Positions 34,672 through 42,741 of a stretch of 42,741 nt of DNA are shown here, in pieces. The stretch comes from Deltaproteobacteria bacterium (GTDB lineage Bacteria; Desulfobacterota; Desulfarculia; Adiutricales; Adiutricaceae): contig JAISFS010000256.1 of assembly GCA_031263485.1 (NCBI GenBank), forward strand, positions 1-42,741, read 5' to 3'. A program made the translations under genes and the position numbers. Below the pieces are notes generated by a model that searched no databases, was not told the DNA's origin, and saw only the letters and a list, made by a program, of their open reading frames with translations. Each line of letters starts with the position of its first letter. Positions within the stretch are counted from its first letter, which is position 1.

Positions 34672-36405
34672 TCAGGCCCTGAACTTATCCAGGAACAGAG
34701 CCGTGCTCAGGAGCGGCCAGATGAGCATCATGTGGTTCCTCTCGCCGGAAAGGTGCTCGGCCATGATCTTCTCAGCCGCGCCGGGCACGAGCCAGCCGGT
34801 GGAGGGGAGCGGGGAGGACAGGATGACGTCCAGGACCTCGTCCGCGACGGGCTTGTCCCTGAGCCACTGGTCCAGGGGGACGTTGAAGCCGATCTTGACC
34901 GGGTTGAGCCGGGTGTATTCGGGGAGGAGCCCCTTGGCTGAGCGGCGGAGGAGCATCTTGGTCAGGCCGTTCTCGTACTTGAAGGTGCCGGGGAGGCTCA
35001 ACGCGAAGCGGTACAGGCGCGGGCTCGCCATGGGGAAGACGCCCTTCACCCAGTAGGCGGAGCTGGCGAGATGCTCGCTCCAGAGCGTGGGCGGCGAGGT
35101 CTCGTAGGTCATCTCCTGGTAGAGGCGGTTGGAAAGGAAGGTGGGGTAGGGCAGAGGCATCGGGGGCGGCGGGATCCTGGTCTCCATGGACCTTATCCAG
35201 TCCTCGTCGAACCAGGGCCGGTTCTGGCTGTAGCGGGCGAGATCCACCCGGATCTCGCCCGTTTTGAAGTCGATGATGCGCTTGAAGAAGGCGTCCCGGA
35301 CCTGGACGTCCTTGCGGAAGACCGGATGGTCGTGGAGCCGCGCCCAGCACTCGGTCTCGCGGGCGAGCAGCGTCTCGTGGCCGTCCCGGAAGAGATCCGC
35401 GAAGAAGAACATGAAGTGGTCGAACTCGCCCGCCAGCGACTCGTCCCCGCCCAGGCCCGAGAAGAGGTAGGCGCAGCCGTCCTCGGCCGCGTGGCGGGCC
35501 AGCGCCCCCCCGGCGAGCCAGGTTACGGTGGCCATGGGCGCGAGGGACCTGTCCATGATCGCGGCCGCGTCGCGGACCAGGTTCTTCCCCTCCAGATCGA
35601 GCGGGTGGAGCGCCCAGCCCTTGGCGCCGGTCAGCGCCTGCACCCCGCGGGTCTCGTCGTAAGGCGAGCCCTTGGCCGAGCTGTAGCCGACGTACAGGCA
35701 GTCCACGGGCGCGCCCATCAGCTCCGACGCCAGCGCCGCCACGGTGGAGCTGTCCAGCCCGGAGGACACCGTGAACGCGAAGCCCGAGGAGGCCAAGGCG
35801 GAGAGCCTCAGGGAAACGTTCTCGCGGAGCATGGAGAGGTAACGGTCGGCCGCCTCCTGGAGCCCCAGGGTCCCCGGCTCCGGGTCGAAGCCCAGATCCA
35901 GCCACCGCGTGAGTTCGGCCTTGCCGCCCTTGAGCGTGAGCTCGTGGCCCGCCGGCACCTGCCAGATCCCCTCGTGGAAGGTCCGCCTGGGGTCGCGGAA
36001 GATGTAGCGGTAGTGCGTGGCGAGAAAGTCGTAGAGGGTATCCTCCCGCGGCTTGGGCGGGCCGTCCAGGTGCGGGAGAAGCGTGCCCAAGCTGAAGGAC
36101 AGCGCCCAGCCCCTTGAAGTCCTCGCGTAGAATACGGGCGTGGCGCCCGCCGCGTCCCGGATGGCCCTGACGGAGTCGTCCTCCTCGGAGTGCCAGACGA
36201 TGGAAGCGTCGGATTCCATGGAGTTGAGTGACGACGGGTCTTCCAGTATCTCCCGGAGGCCCTCGCCGTCGTCCCCGGAATGCGAGTAGACCCGCCCGCG
36301 CATGTGGTACGAGACCGGGGCCCGGGGGCCCGGGGAGGGGGGACGCCTCGAGGGGGGATCGGGCTCGTAGACGAAGGAGCCGTCGGTATTGGCTTTGAAG
36401 CTCAT
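34672..36405 (-). CDS. Asparagine-synthetase-like protein lacking the glutaminase nucleophile
   Basis: This 577-aa protein has the ATP-pyrophosphatase domain of asparagine synthetases: PP-loop SSGLDSS at about 214-220 (usual SGGLDSS), then SGLGGDESLAGEFDHF, and near the C-terminus YENGLTKMLLRRSAKGLLP. The N-terminal glutaminase-like part is shortened. It keeps RDAAGATPVFYA (about 83-94) and WQVPAGHELTL, but there is no Cys2 (the protein starts MSFKAN), so it cannot hydrolyse glutamine in the usual way. Similar proteins in surface-polysaccharide clusters amidate sugars or act on other carboxylates; that role here is inferred from the neighbours. ATG 36405 has GGGA about 8 bases upstream. Confidence 0.82.
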   Translation of the reverse strand: MSFKANTDGSFVYEPDPPSRRPPSPGPRAPVSYHMRGRVYSHSGDDGEGLREILEDPSSLNSMESDASIVWHSEEDDSVRAIRDAAGATPVFYARTSRGWALSFSLGTLLPHLDGPPKPREDTLYDFLATHYRYIFRDPRRTFHEGIWQVPAGHELTLKGGKAELTRWLDLGFDPEPGTLGLQEAADRYLSMLRENVSLRLSALASSGFAFTVSSGLDSSTVAALASELMGAPVDCLYVGYSSAKGSPYDETRGVQALTGAKGWALHPLDLEGKNLVRDAAAIMDRSLAPMATVTWLAGGALARHAAEDGCAYLFSGLGGDESLAGEFDHFMFFFADLFRDGHETLLARETECWARLHDHPVFRKDVQVRDAFFKRIIDFKTGEIRVDLARYSQNRPWFDEDWIRSMETRIPPPPMPLPYPTFLSNRLYQEMTYETSPPTLWSEHLASSAYWVKGVFPMASPRLYRFALSLPGTFKYENGLTKMLLRRSAKGLLPEYTRLNPVKIGFNVPLDQWLRDKPVADEVLDVILSSPLPSTGWLVPGAAEKIMAEHLSGERNHMMLIWPLLSTALFLDKFRA

Positions 36406-36947
36406 CAGCAGGTCCCTTTCCGGGCCCTTGCGGCGCCGGGGGGCGAACGGGGTGATATGGGCCGCGAGCGGGGCGTTGCCGCCCCCCGTCCTCCGGAAGC
36501 CGTGCCGGGCCGAACGATCGGACTGAGGACGGCCCGCCCGAACCGTGGGCGAGGCTCGCGCATCCAGGTATTTTCTAGCCGCGGGCCCCGCCGGTCAAGG
36601 GGAAAATCGTCATGGTTGCCGGAAAGCCGGAACCGGGGGGACTCGGCCGGCCCTTCCGCGCGGTCGGCCAAGGTCGATCCGGGCCCCGGGCCCGCAGGAT
36701 GCCCTTATGACGGCTCGCGGTCCTTGGCGGCCAGCAGGCGGTCCGCATGAAGGCTAGCGGGTCATAGCGGCCCGCCGACGATCCGCATGAAGGCTCGCGG
36801 GTCATGGCTGACTGCAGGCAGTCGCGGCTTGCGGGCTTGCGCGGCTCGTGGTTGCCGCGGCTCGAAGGCGGTCGGGGCTTGCGGGCTCGCGCGGCAAACG
36901 GGCAGTCGCGGCCTGAAGGATTGCTGGGCTGAAGGCCGGGCCTCGAC
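36406..36947. other. Gap with imperfect repeats
   Basis: A 542-bp gap without a gene. Around 36745-36810 the motif TCCGCATGAAGGCT plus GCGGGTCAT occurs twice, 40 bp apart, and GCTTGCGGGCT plus GCGCGGC recurs near 36825-36900. These look like another decayed minisatellite. Confidence 0.45.
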
Positions 36948-37985
36948 TCAGACGCCGCTGGGCCCCGCCTCGGGGTCCCCGGGCCCTGCGCCGCGGCCGA
37001 GCGCCGCGAGGCCGGTCTTCCGGCGGGCGAGTTTCGCGGGCTTCCCGGTGGCCTCCAGGGCCGGAAGGGGCCTGTAGAGGAGCGTCTTGCGGGCCAGGTA
37101 GCTGACCGTGTTGCCCGGCCAGGGCGGGGAAGGGACTCCCCGGCGGTTCCTGAGGAGGAATGCCTTGGTGAGGGTGTAGGCGCCCTTCAGAAGCGCCGGG
37201 ATGCTCCCGTAGGGCGTCCTGAAGTAGGGCCTCCAGACGGCCACCGTCTCGAAGCCGAAGGAGGCCAGGCGGGCCGTGACGGCGTCCCGGGGCGGGTAGA
37301 CCTGGTGGAAGGGGTGCCAGAGCCTGAACATGGGGCCGGTCAGCCGGGCCGCCACGGACTGGGGGTTTATGAGCCCGGTGAGGAGGGCCGCGCCTCCGGG
37401 CGGGATCCAGTTGAGGACCCTCCCCAGCACCACGTCCGGGCGCACGAAGTGATCCAGGGACTGGTTGAAGATCGCCAGCGCCAGCTCCCCGGGCGGCCCG
37501 TACAGATCCTCGGCCCAGGTCCCGGAGACCTCCACCCCCCGCTCCCTGGCCTTCGCGGCCGCCTCGGGGTTGGGCTCGACCGCTATCCGCCTGTAGCGGT
37601 CGGGAATGAGCGACAGCATGAGCCCCGTGCCCGCGCCGAAGTCCACGACGGTCCCGTGCTCCGGCATGACGGCAAGCGCGGCCGCGGCGTAGCCGCGGTA
37701 CTCCTCCTCCCGCTGTTCGGCGCGCCTCACCGGGTCCACGTCCCGGCCCTCGGGGTCGGTCGTCCTGACGTAGAGATCCGGCCTGGAGAAGAAGGATCTC
37801 GCGAGCTCCGGGCCGGGGTGGGGGTTCACCTGGAAGGACCCGCAGGCTGAGCACCGTTCCATGATGAAGGTCTCCTCTGCGGGATTCCTGCCGGGGTCCA
37901 GGCACCTGTCGAAGGTGAACCTGAAGGCCAGGGGCCCCTTGCCGCACCAGCGGCAGACCGGGGTATGGATTAGATCGAGCGCCAC
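36948..37985 (-). CDS. SAM-dependent methyltransferase with N-terminal zinc-ribbon-like motif
   Basis: This 345-aa protein starts with two CxxC pairs (CRWCGKG near 11-17 and CSACG near 45), a likely zinc-binding module, followed by a class I methyltransferase fold: motif I VVDFGAGTGLML, then VEPNPEAAAKAR and a motif IV-like LAIFNQSLDHF. Such zinc-binding methyltransferases are frequent in sugar and surface-polysaccharide clusters. The GTG at 37985 is chosen because it precedes the CxxC module and overlaps the end of the upstream methyltransferase gene by 16 bp, with G-rich sequence (GGGGGG) before it; a longer frame to 38213 would lie inside that gene. The acceptor is unknown. Confidence 0.8.
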   Translation of the reverse strand: MALDLIHTPVCRWCGKGPLAFRFTFDRCLDPGRNPAEETFIMERCSACGSFQVNPHPGPELARSFFSRPDLYVRTTDPEGRDVDPVRRAEQREEEYRGYAAAALAVMPEHGTVVDFGAGTGLMLSLIPDRYRRIAVEPNPEAAAKARERGVEVSGTWAEDLYGPPGELALAIFNQSLDHFVRPDVVLGRVLNWIPPGGAALLTGLINPQSVAARLTGPMFRLWHPFHQVYPPRDAVTARLASFGFETVAVWRPYFRTPYGSIPALLKGAYTLTKAFLLRNRRGVPSPPWPGNTVSYLARKTLLYRPLPALEATGKPAKLARRKTGLAALGRGAGPGDPEAGPSGV

Positions 37986-38719
37986 ATGGCCCCCCAATGG
38001 TGGTTGGACGCGCGGTCGGTCTCCAGCTCCGCGAGGAGCGCGAAGCCCGCCCGGCGCAGATGCCGGGAAAAGTCCTCCGGACCTGTCACCTCGCGGCCGA
38101 AAAGCTGCCTGGCCTCTCCGGGGAAATGCTGGGAGACCAGCAGGGCGCCGCCGGGGGCCAGAAGGCGCCGGAAGGCGCAAAGCACCCCGTCCAGCTCCAG
38201 GACTACCCCCCACAGGCTTTGGGCAAGGACGACCAGATCGAGGGATCCGGGAGCGAAAGGCCAGGAAGCCAGGGGCGGCGACGGGGCCCCGCCGGGCCCG
38301 TGGCTGACCCCGCCGGCGGGGTGGCCGACCAGGAGGCGCAGGTCATAGGGGACCAGGGCCGGCAAAGGGGCCCCCGCAGCCCTGAAGCGCTCCTCGGCCT
38401 TGGAAAGCGCCGTGGGCGAGACGTCGTTTAGGGCAAGCTCGACCCGTCCGAAGCCTTCGGCAAGCGCCCGGAACAACGCCAGGGAGAAGAGACCGGCCCC
38501 CGCCCCGGCGTCCAGGGCCCGGAGCTCCCCTCCGGGGCCGCCGGCTTCCGGCGGATAGGCTTTCAGGAGCAGGAGCGCCGCCCTCATGTCCAGCCTGATC
38601 CCCAGCTCCTCGATGCGCCAGGGGTCCTCGCAGTCCCTGTACATGCCCTCGTAGTCTCCCACGTGGATGCCATCGCGGATGAAGTAGTCCCTGTAGGATT
38701 TCTCTGGCTTGGGGTTCAT
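37970..38719 (-). CDS. Class I SAM-dependent methyltransferase
   Basis: This 249-aa protein has motif I ALDAGAGAGLFSLALF, an acidic residue region VELALNDVSPTAL, and the post-motif LDLVVLAQSLWGVVLELDGV and LLAPGGALLVSQHFPG, as in small-molecule methyltransferases. Its start region YRDYFIRDGIHVGDYEGMYR is distinctive. The ATG at 38719 gives a compact protein; an open frame to 38905 adds 62 low-complexity residues and is disfavoured. The stop overlaps the next methyltransferase gene, so both are probably translated together. Position between an aminotransferase and an asparagine-synthetase-like gene suggests sugar modification. Confidence 0.78.
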   Translation of the reverse strand: MNPKPEKSYRDYFIRDGIHVGDYEGMYRDCEDPWRIEELGIRLDMRAALLLLKAYPPEAGGPGGELRALDAGAGAGLFSLALFRALAEGFGRVELALNDVSPTALSKAEERFRAAGAPLPALVPYDLRLLVGHPAGGVSHGPGGAPSPPLASWPFAPGSLDLVVLAQSLWGVVLELDGVLCAFRRLLAPGGALLVSQHFPGEARQLFGREVTGPEDFSRHLRRAGFALLAELETDRASNHHWGAMWRSI

Positions 38720-38983
38720 GGGAGTCCATGTCGAAGTCGTTTTGGGGATTGTCCGGAACAACTTGGCGATCGCTCCGGATCGCTTCAAGGATTGGGGTCC
38801 GTCAAGATCGCCCGGGGCCGCGCGTTCGTCAAGACCGCCGGGATCGGCAGGATCGTCAATATTGTTCCGGATTTTCGGGACCGGCTCAAGGGTTGCGGCG
38901 GCCAACGGGGCGAGGCGCCCGTTCCGCCCGAGGTGCCCGTTCCGCCCGAGGCGAGCGAAGCGTCCGGGCCGGGCCTCGCGGTC

Positions 38984-40270
38984 TCACCGGGCGAGCGAGA
39001 CCAGGAGGCGGCGGAGGGTCTCGGCCGCCTCTTCAACCAGCGGCACGGGGTTAGCGGGGGACATGGGGAGGCTTATCTCGCTCGCGAAGAAGGCCTCGGC
39101 CTCGGGGAAGTCCCCTTCCGCGTAGCCCAGGGCCTTGCGGTAGTAGGTGAAGAGATGCACGGGCTGGAACATGACGCTCGTGCCGATGTTCAGGTCCTTG
39201 AGGCGCACGATTATCTCGTCGCGGGATGCCCTGAGGCGATCGGCCTTGATCCTCAGAGGGTAGAGGTGCCAGGCGGACGCTGTCCCGCGCTTTTCCCTCG
39301 GCAGGGCAACAAGGTCCCCGTCCAGCTCGCGGAGCGCCCTGCCCCAGATCTCCGAGAACTCCCTGCGCCTCGACTGCATCTCGGGGAGCTTCCGGAGCTG
39401 GGCAAGGCCCATTGCCGCGCCCAGGTCCGTGAAGTTGTTCTTGAAGCCCAGATCGGAAACGTCGTAGACCCAGCTCCCCTTGGGGGCGTAACGGCCCCAG
39501 ATGCGGCGCTCATCCGTGATGCCGTAGGCGGCCAGGACCCCAGCCCGGCGCACGAGCTCCTCGGGTCCCGTCAGGAGGCCGCCCTCGCCGCAGGCCACGT
39601 TCTTGGTGGCGTAGAAGGAGAACGCGCTCATGATCCCCAGCCCGTGCCCGGGCGGCCGCTGGAGGCGGCGGGAGCCTACCGGGCTGCCGCCGGCTTCCGC
39701 CGCGAAGGCGTGGGCGGCGTCCTCCAGGACCTGGAGCCCGTAGTCGCCCGCGGTTTCCCTGAAACCCTCCGGGTCGGCGGGGAAGCCCCCGTAATGGACC
39801 GGGAGCAGGGCCTTGATCGCGAGCCCCGTGTCTTTGTGCATGCGGGTCCCGTGCGGGCCCCCGTCGCAGCCGTTCTCGAGAAGCTCCCGGACCCGCTCCA
39901 GGGAAAGGTTCCCGTCCTCGGGATCCACGTCGCAGAAGACAGGCCTCGCCCCGGTGTACACGACGGCGTGGGCGGTCGACACGAAGGTGAGCGGGGTGGT
40001 CACGACCGCGTGTCCCTCCCCGATTCCCAGGGCCCTGAGGCCCAGGTGCAGGGCCGCGGTGCAGGAGCTGACGGCAAGACAGCCGTCCGCCTGGAGGATC
40101 TTCCGGCACTCCCCCTCGAAGCGCTCGCACTTGGGGCCCCGGGTGAGCCAGCCCGAGTCCAGCGTGTCCTTGAGCTCCAGAAGCTCGTCCTGGTCCAGCA
40201 GAGGCGGCGCGAAGGCGAGGAACCTCGGGAGGGCCATGGGCGGGGGGGTGTCTCGCGGGCGCTCGGTCAT
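38984..40270 (-). CDS. DegT/DnrJ/EryC1/StrS family PLP-dependent sugar aminotransferase
   Basis: This 428-aa enzyme transfers an amino group to a keto-sugar nucleotide. It shows SGWLTRGPKCERFE near the start, SSCTAALHLGLRALGIG, TTPLTFVSTAHAVVYTGARP, the cofactor-binding VLEDAAHA (Asp184) and the PLP lysine Lys223 in FSFYATKNVACGEGG. A 13-residue insertion (RRLQRPPGHGLGI, about 201-213) precedes the lysine. It resembles ArnB- and PseC-type enzymes, but the exact sugar cannot be told. ATG 40270 has GAGGA about 9 bases upstream; the ATG at 40237 lacks a site. It lies between the epimerase and methyltransferase genes on the same strand. Confidence 0.92.
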   Translation of the reverse strand: MTERPRDTPPPMALPRFLAFAPPLLDQDELLELKDTLDSGWLTRGPKCERFEGECRKILQADGCLAVSSCTAALHLGLRALGIGEGHAVVTTPLTFVSTAHAVVYTGARPVFCDVDPEDGNLSLERVRELLENGCDGGPHGTRMHKDTGLAIKALLPVHYGGFPADPEGFRETAGDYGLQVLEDAAHAFAAEAGGSPVGSRRLQRPPGHGLGIMSAFSFYATKNVACGEGGLLTGPEELVRRAGVLAAYGITDERRIWGRYAPKGSWVYDVSDLGFKNNFTDLGAAMGLAQLRKLPEMQSRRREFSEIWGRALRELDGDLVALPREKRGTASAWHLYPLRIKADRLRASRDEIIVRLKDLNIGTSVMFQPVHLFTYYRKALGYAEGDFPEAEAFFASEISLPMSPANPVPLVEEAAETLRRLLVSLAR

Positions 40271-40349
40271 GGGGTCGGATCCTCGACGGCCCCGTCGGGG
40301 CCGCTGCGAAATTTCGGGCGAAGGCGCGGGACCGGCGGCGGGGGCTCCC

Positions 40350-40475
40350 GGGCGGCCTGACGGTGCGGGGGCGGATCAGGCGGGCGGCCTGACGGTGAGG
40401 GGGCGGATCAGGCGGGTGGCCTGACGGTGAGGGTGCGGATCAGGCGGGCGGCCTGACGGTGAGGGGTGGCCCAGG
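40350..40475. repeat. 32-bp tandem repeat, about 4 copies
   Basis: GGATCAGGCG recurs at 40373, 40405 and 40437, exactly 32 bp apart, with partial copies on both sides. Each unit contains a TCAGG/CCTGA inverted repeat around GCGGGCGG or a variant, and ends in GACGGTGAGGG. It fills the gap (40271-40587) between the aminotransferase and epimerase genes, which holds nothing else recognisable. Confidence 0.88.
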
Positions 40476-40587
40476 CGGGCGGGCAACCGGTGAGGGATCG
40501 GCCCTGTCGGGCGGCTGTCGGGGAGGGGGCTGCCCTGCCGGGAGACGACCGCCGGGGCAGGGTCTGTATCGATGCCTCGCAGGGCAG

Positions 40588-41583
40588 TCAGGCGTTACGG
40601 TAGACGGTCGAGTAAGGGTCAGGGAAACGGCCTTCCAGAAGGGCGTCCCTGATTCCCGCGATGCCGCCGTCAAGGCTTACCTTGGCATCGAAGCCCAGCG
40701 TGTCCCTGATCTTCGTGAAATCCACCCGGTAGTCCCTCAGATCCGGCTCCCCGGGCGCGAAGACGAGCTCCGAACCGGGGCACCGGGAGGCGATGGTGCG
40801 GCCCAAGTCCTTGAACTGGACGTTCAGATCATTCGAGCCCACGTTGAAGACCTCCCCCGCCACCGCCTGGAGGGGGGCCGCGCAGGTCAGGGCGAAGGCA
40901 TCGGCCGCGTCCGCGACATGCAGGAAAGGCCTCCACTGTTCTCCGGAGAAGACGGTGAAGGTCCTTTTGAGCGTGGCCTCCCTCACCAGGAGGTTCGCGG
41001 CGAGATCGAAGCGCATCCGGGGGGCCGCGCCGTAGACCGTGGCCAGTCTCAGGACGGTCGTCTTCGGGAAGCCGCCCCGGGGGACGTCCAGGAGGCGTTC
41101 CTCGGCCCTGGCCTTCAAGGCGGCGTACAGCGACATCGGCTTCAGAGGGGAGTCCTCGCGGAGGATCTCTCCGGGCCGCTTCCCGTAGCAGGAGTCGGTG
41201 GACGCGAAGACGAGCCTGTCGGCTTTCCCGTGGTAAAGCGCGGCTTCCCTCAAGGCGAGCGGGGCCAGGAGGTTTGTCTGGAGCGTCTCCTCCGGGTCGG
41301 CGTCGCAGGCGGCCTCCCCCACGAGCGCCGCCAGGAGGACTATCACGGACGGGCTCCGGACCAGCCTTTCCGCGAGGCTCAGGTCCCGGACGTCCCCTTC
41401 AATAAGGGTGAAGCCCGGATGATCGGCAAGCGCAGGGGAAGGCGATTGGCCGTGGCGCCGACAATCCAGGCACGTGACCTTGAAGCCGGCCTTCAGGAGA
41501 GCCGTCGAGACTGGCTGGCCGATGTAGCCGAGGCCTCCTATCACGAGGGCCTCGGGGCTTGTCTTCGGGATGTCCTCGGGCAC
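40588..41583 (-). CDS. NAD-dependent sugar epimerase/dehydratase (extended SDR family)
   Basis: This 331-aa protein has the Rossmann motif ALVIGGLGYIGQPVS (GGxGxxG) near residue 15, STDSCYG with the catalytic serine/threonine region, and the catalytic SLYAALK (YxxxK). FLHVADAADAFALTCAAPLQ and GEVFNVGS follow, all typical of nucleotide-sugar epimerases. The start is GTG at 41583 with AAGGCG about 7 bases upstream; no ATG is available. It is the first gene of the minus-strand cluster that continues with the aminotransferase, two methyltransferases and the asparagine-synthetase-like gene. The substrate is unknown. Confidence 0.92.
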   Translation of the reverse strand: MPEDIPKTSPEALVIGGLGYIGQPVSTALLKAGFKVTCLDCRRHGQSPSPALADHPGFTLIEGDVRDLSLAERLVRSPSVIVLLAALVGEAACDADPEETLQTNLLAPLALREAALYHGKADRLVFASTDSCYGKRPGEILREDSPLKPMSLYAALKARAEERLLDVPRGGFPKTTVLRLATVYGAAPRMRFDLAANLLVREATLKRTFTVFSGEQWRPFLHVADAADAFALTCAAPLQAVAGEVFNVGSNDLNVQFKDLGRTIASRCPGSELVFAPGEPDLRDYRVDFTKIRDTLGFDAKVSLDGGIAGIRDALLEGRFPDPYSTVYRNA

Positions 41584-41849
41584 TGGTGGCGCCTTTCTGC
41601 GTCGGGACGGCGCTCGGTACGGAAAAAGGGAGGGCCGAAGCCGACGGGCGGGGGCGGTGCGCCTCCTCGGGCGGGAGTCTGCGGGCCGAAGCTACAGGGG
41701 GCCTTGGCGGGTCTAAGGCGATAAGCTTACACCATTAGCAGAGGGCGTTGCAAAAAGCGTGCGATGCAGGGCCGGGAGGCGGGTGCCGGGAACCGAAAGG
41801 GGCGATGATGGCAAGAAGAAGGTAGGCGGACTGCAGGTCGGGGCATGTT
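41584..41849. other. Upstream region of the surface-sugar cluster
   Basis: No gene. The promoter for the minus-strand cluster should lie here; AAGCTTACACCATTAG near 41724 is the only AT-richer patch, but no convincing hexamer pair is seen. Confidence 0.35.
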
Positions 41850-42170
41850 GACGGCCTGAGGGGGGCAGGGCGGTCGGCCAGATGGGGCAGGGCGGTCGGC
41901 CAGATGGGGGGCATGGCGGTCGGCCAGATGGGGGGCATGGTGACTGTCTGAGGGGGGCAGGGCGGACTGCTTGAGGGGGGGGAGGGCGGACGGCTTGAGG
42001 GGGGGAGGGCGGACGGCTTGAGGGGGGGAGGGCGGACGGCTTGAGGGGGGCAGGGCGGACGGCTTGAGGGGGGCAGGGCGGACGGCTTGAGGGGGGCAGG
42101 GCGGACGGCTTGAGAGACGAGGCGGACGGCTTGAGAGACGAGGCGGACGGCTTGAGGGGGGGCGAGGCCG
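41850..42170. repeat. G-rich minisatellite, 21-24 bp units
   Basis: About nine copies of CGGACGGCTTGAGGGGGG-type units start near 41986, 42010, 42033, 42056, 42079, 42102, 42123 and 42144, preceded by three to four related CGGTCGGCCAGATGGGG units from 41873. G-runs of four to eight recur every 20-odd bases on the plus strand, which favours G-quadruplex formation. Confidence 0.9.
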
Positions 42171-42741
42171 ATGGCCTGAGGGCTGGAGATGTGGCCGGAA
42201 GCAGGCTGGAGGGGGTTCGGCGGAGCAAAGGTTCTTGCGTTTGGAGTCGAGGCGTTTGGCTCACGAACCGAACATCCGGCCTGAAGAACGGGTCCGGCCC
42301 GACCGGTATGGGATGCCCTTCGGGGCCGAGGAAGCCCTGGGTGGAGGGAGGCTAGGACGCTGCGGTCGGTCAGTCGGCGAGGCCGTCGTTAGGGATGGGG
42401 CCGAAAAGCGGGTAACGTGTGAACGCTGGCCGAGCGCAACGGCGGCGGGGAAAGGAGAAATCGCGGGAGAGAAATTGGCGCGGAATGACATATTTCGGCG
42501 GATGACAAGTGAAATTGTTTTATCTGTTAAAAATTAGGAGCGTTGATCCAAGAGGGCTTCTTTTATCGGGGGCCAAAAAGGACGTATGAGGGCTGTTTTC
42601 TGGCGAATGCCCTTTTCGGGGTAGGGTGACGGCATGGCGGCAGGGCAGGCGGCTGAAAACGTTGCCGCAAGGTTAAGGTATGATGATAATCTGAAATCAA
42701 AGGAGTTAAATGGGAACAAATTGAGAGAAAAGAGTCAGGCG
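42171..42741. other. Gene-free right end
   Basis: No supported gene. The last 250 bp become AT-richer. TATGATGATAAT near 42679 looks like a -10 region, and AAGGAG is followed by an ATG at 42710, but that frame stops after four codons. Confidence 0.4.

Noticed and set aside
42710..42724. ATG with a good AAGGAG site at the right end
   Set aside because: The frame stops after four codons.

Overview
This is a GC-rich chromosomal window from a Gram-negative anaerobe. Its centre is a complete set of structural genes for the bacterial carbon monoxide dehydrogenase/acetyl-CoA synthase (the carbonyl branch of the Wood-Ljungdahl pathway). A heptose-activation gene and a surface-sugar cluster imply an outer membrane with lipopolysaccharide. 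The AcsA/B/C/D/E sequences, the high GC and the many decayed genes and minisatellites fit a Desulfobacterota (old Deltaproteobacteria) lineage, possibly a gut-associated Adiutrix-like one. That placement is inference from protein style; no 16S rRNA or other marker RNA is present.

Layout. 1-1200: a decayed nuclease-like gene, a 7 x 22 bp tandem array and a possible single CRISPR-like repeat at the very edge. 1230-3825 (-): two oligopeptide-type ABC ATPases without permeases; the second has a 213-residue disordered N-terminus. 3826-6509: long gene-poor stretch with a 31-bp palindrome, a possible small RNA ending at a terminator, and a 30-bp minisatellite. 6510-8329 (+): a two-gene ABC-2 exporter. 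8330-11171: gene-poor, with a 62-bp minisatellite. 11172-20450 (+): acsD, a 48-codon unknown ORF, acsA, acsB, acsC, acsE, closed by a strong terminator. 21251-22552 (-): hemL, convergent with acsE. 24151-25631 (+): a hypothetical gene and a tandem-domain YezD-like gene. 26083-27810 (+): an AAA-ATPase/PD-(D/E)XK gene of visibly lower GC inside a decayed low-GC patch. 29532-31720 (-): a 71-aa protein, a DnaJ-like protein and rfaE2. 33482-41583 (-): uppP, an asparagine-synthetase-like protein, two methyltransferases, a DegT-type aminotransferase and an NAD-dependent epimerase, which look like a surface-polysaccharide modification set. 41584-42741: gene-poor, with a G-rich minisatellite.

How the genes work together. 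AcsE moves the methyl group of methyl-tetrahydrofolate to the corrinoid protein AcsC/AcsD, AcsA reduces CO2 to CO, and AcsB joins methyl, CO and CoA into acetyl-CoA. HemL makes 5-aminolevulinate, the precursor of tetrapyrroles including the corrinoid used by AcsC/AcsD. RfaE2, UppP and the 34.7-41.6 kb cluster serve the envelope.

The most unusual traits are: GC-rich stem-loops in the intercistronic gaps of the acs operon; a small unknown ORF inside that operon; a nested palindromic operator-like element at 4538-4593; and a different tandem repeat family in almost every large intergenic region, one of them running over the stop codon of uppP.
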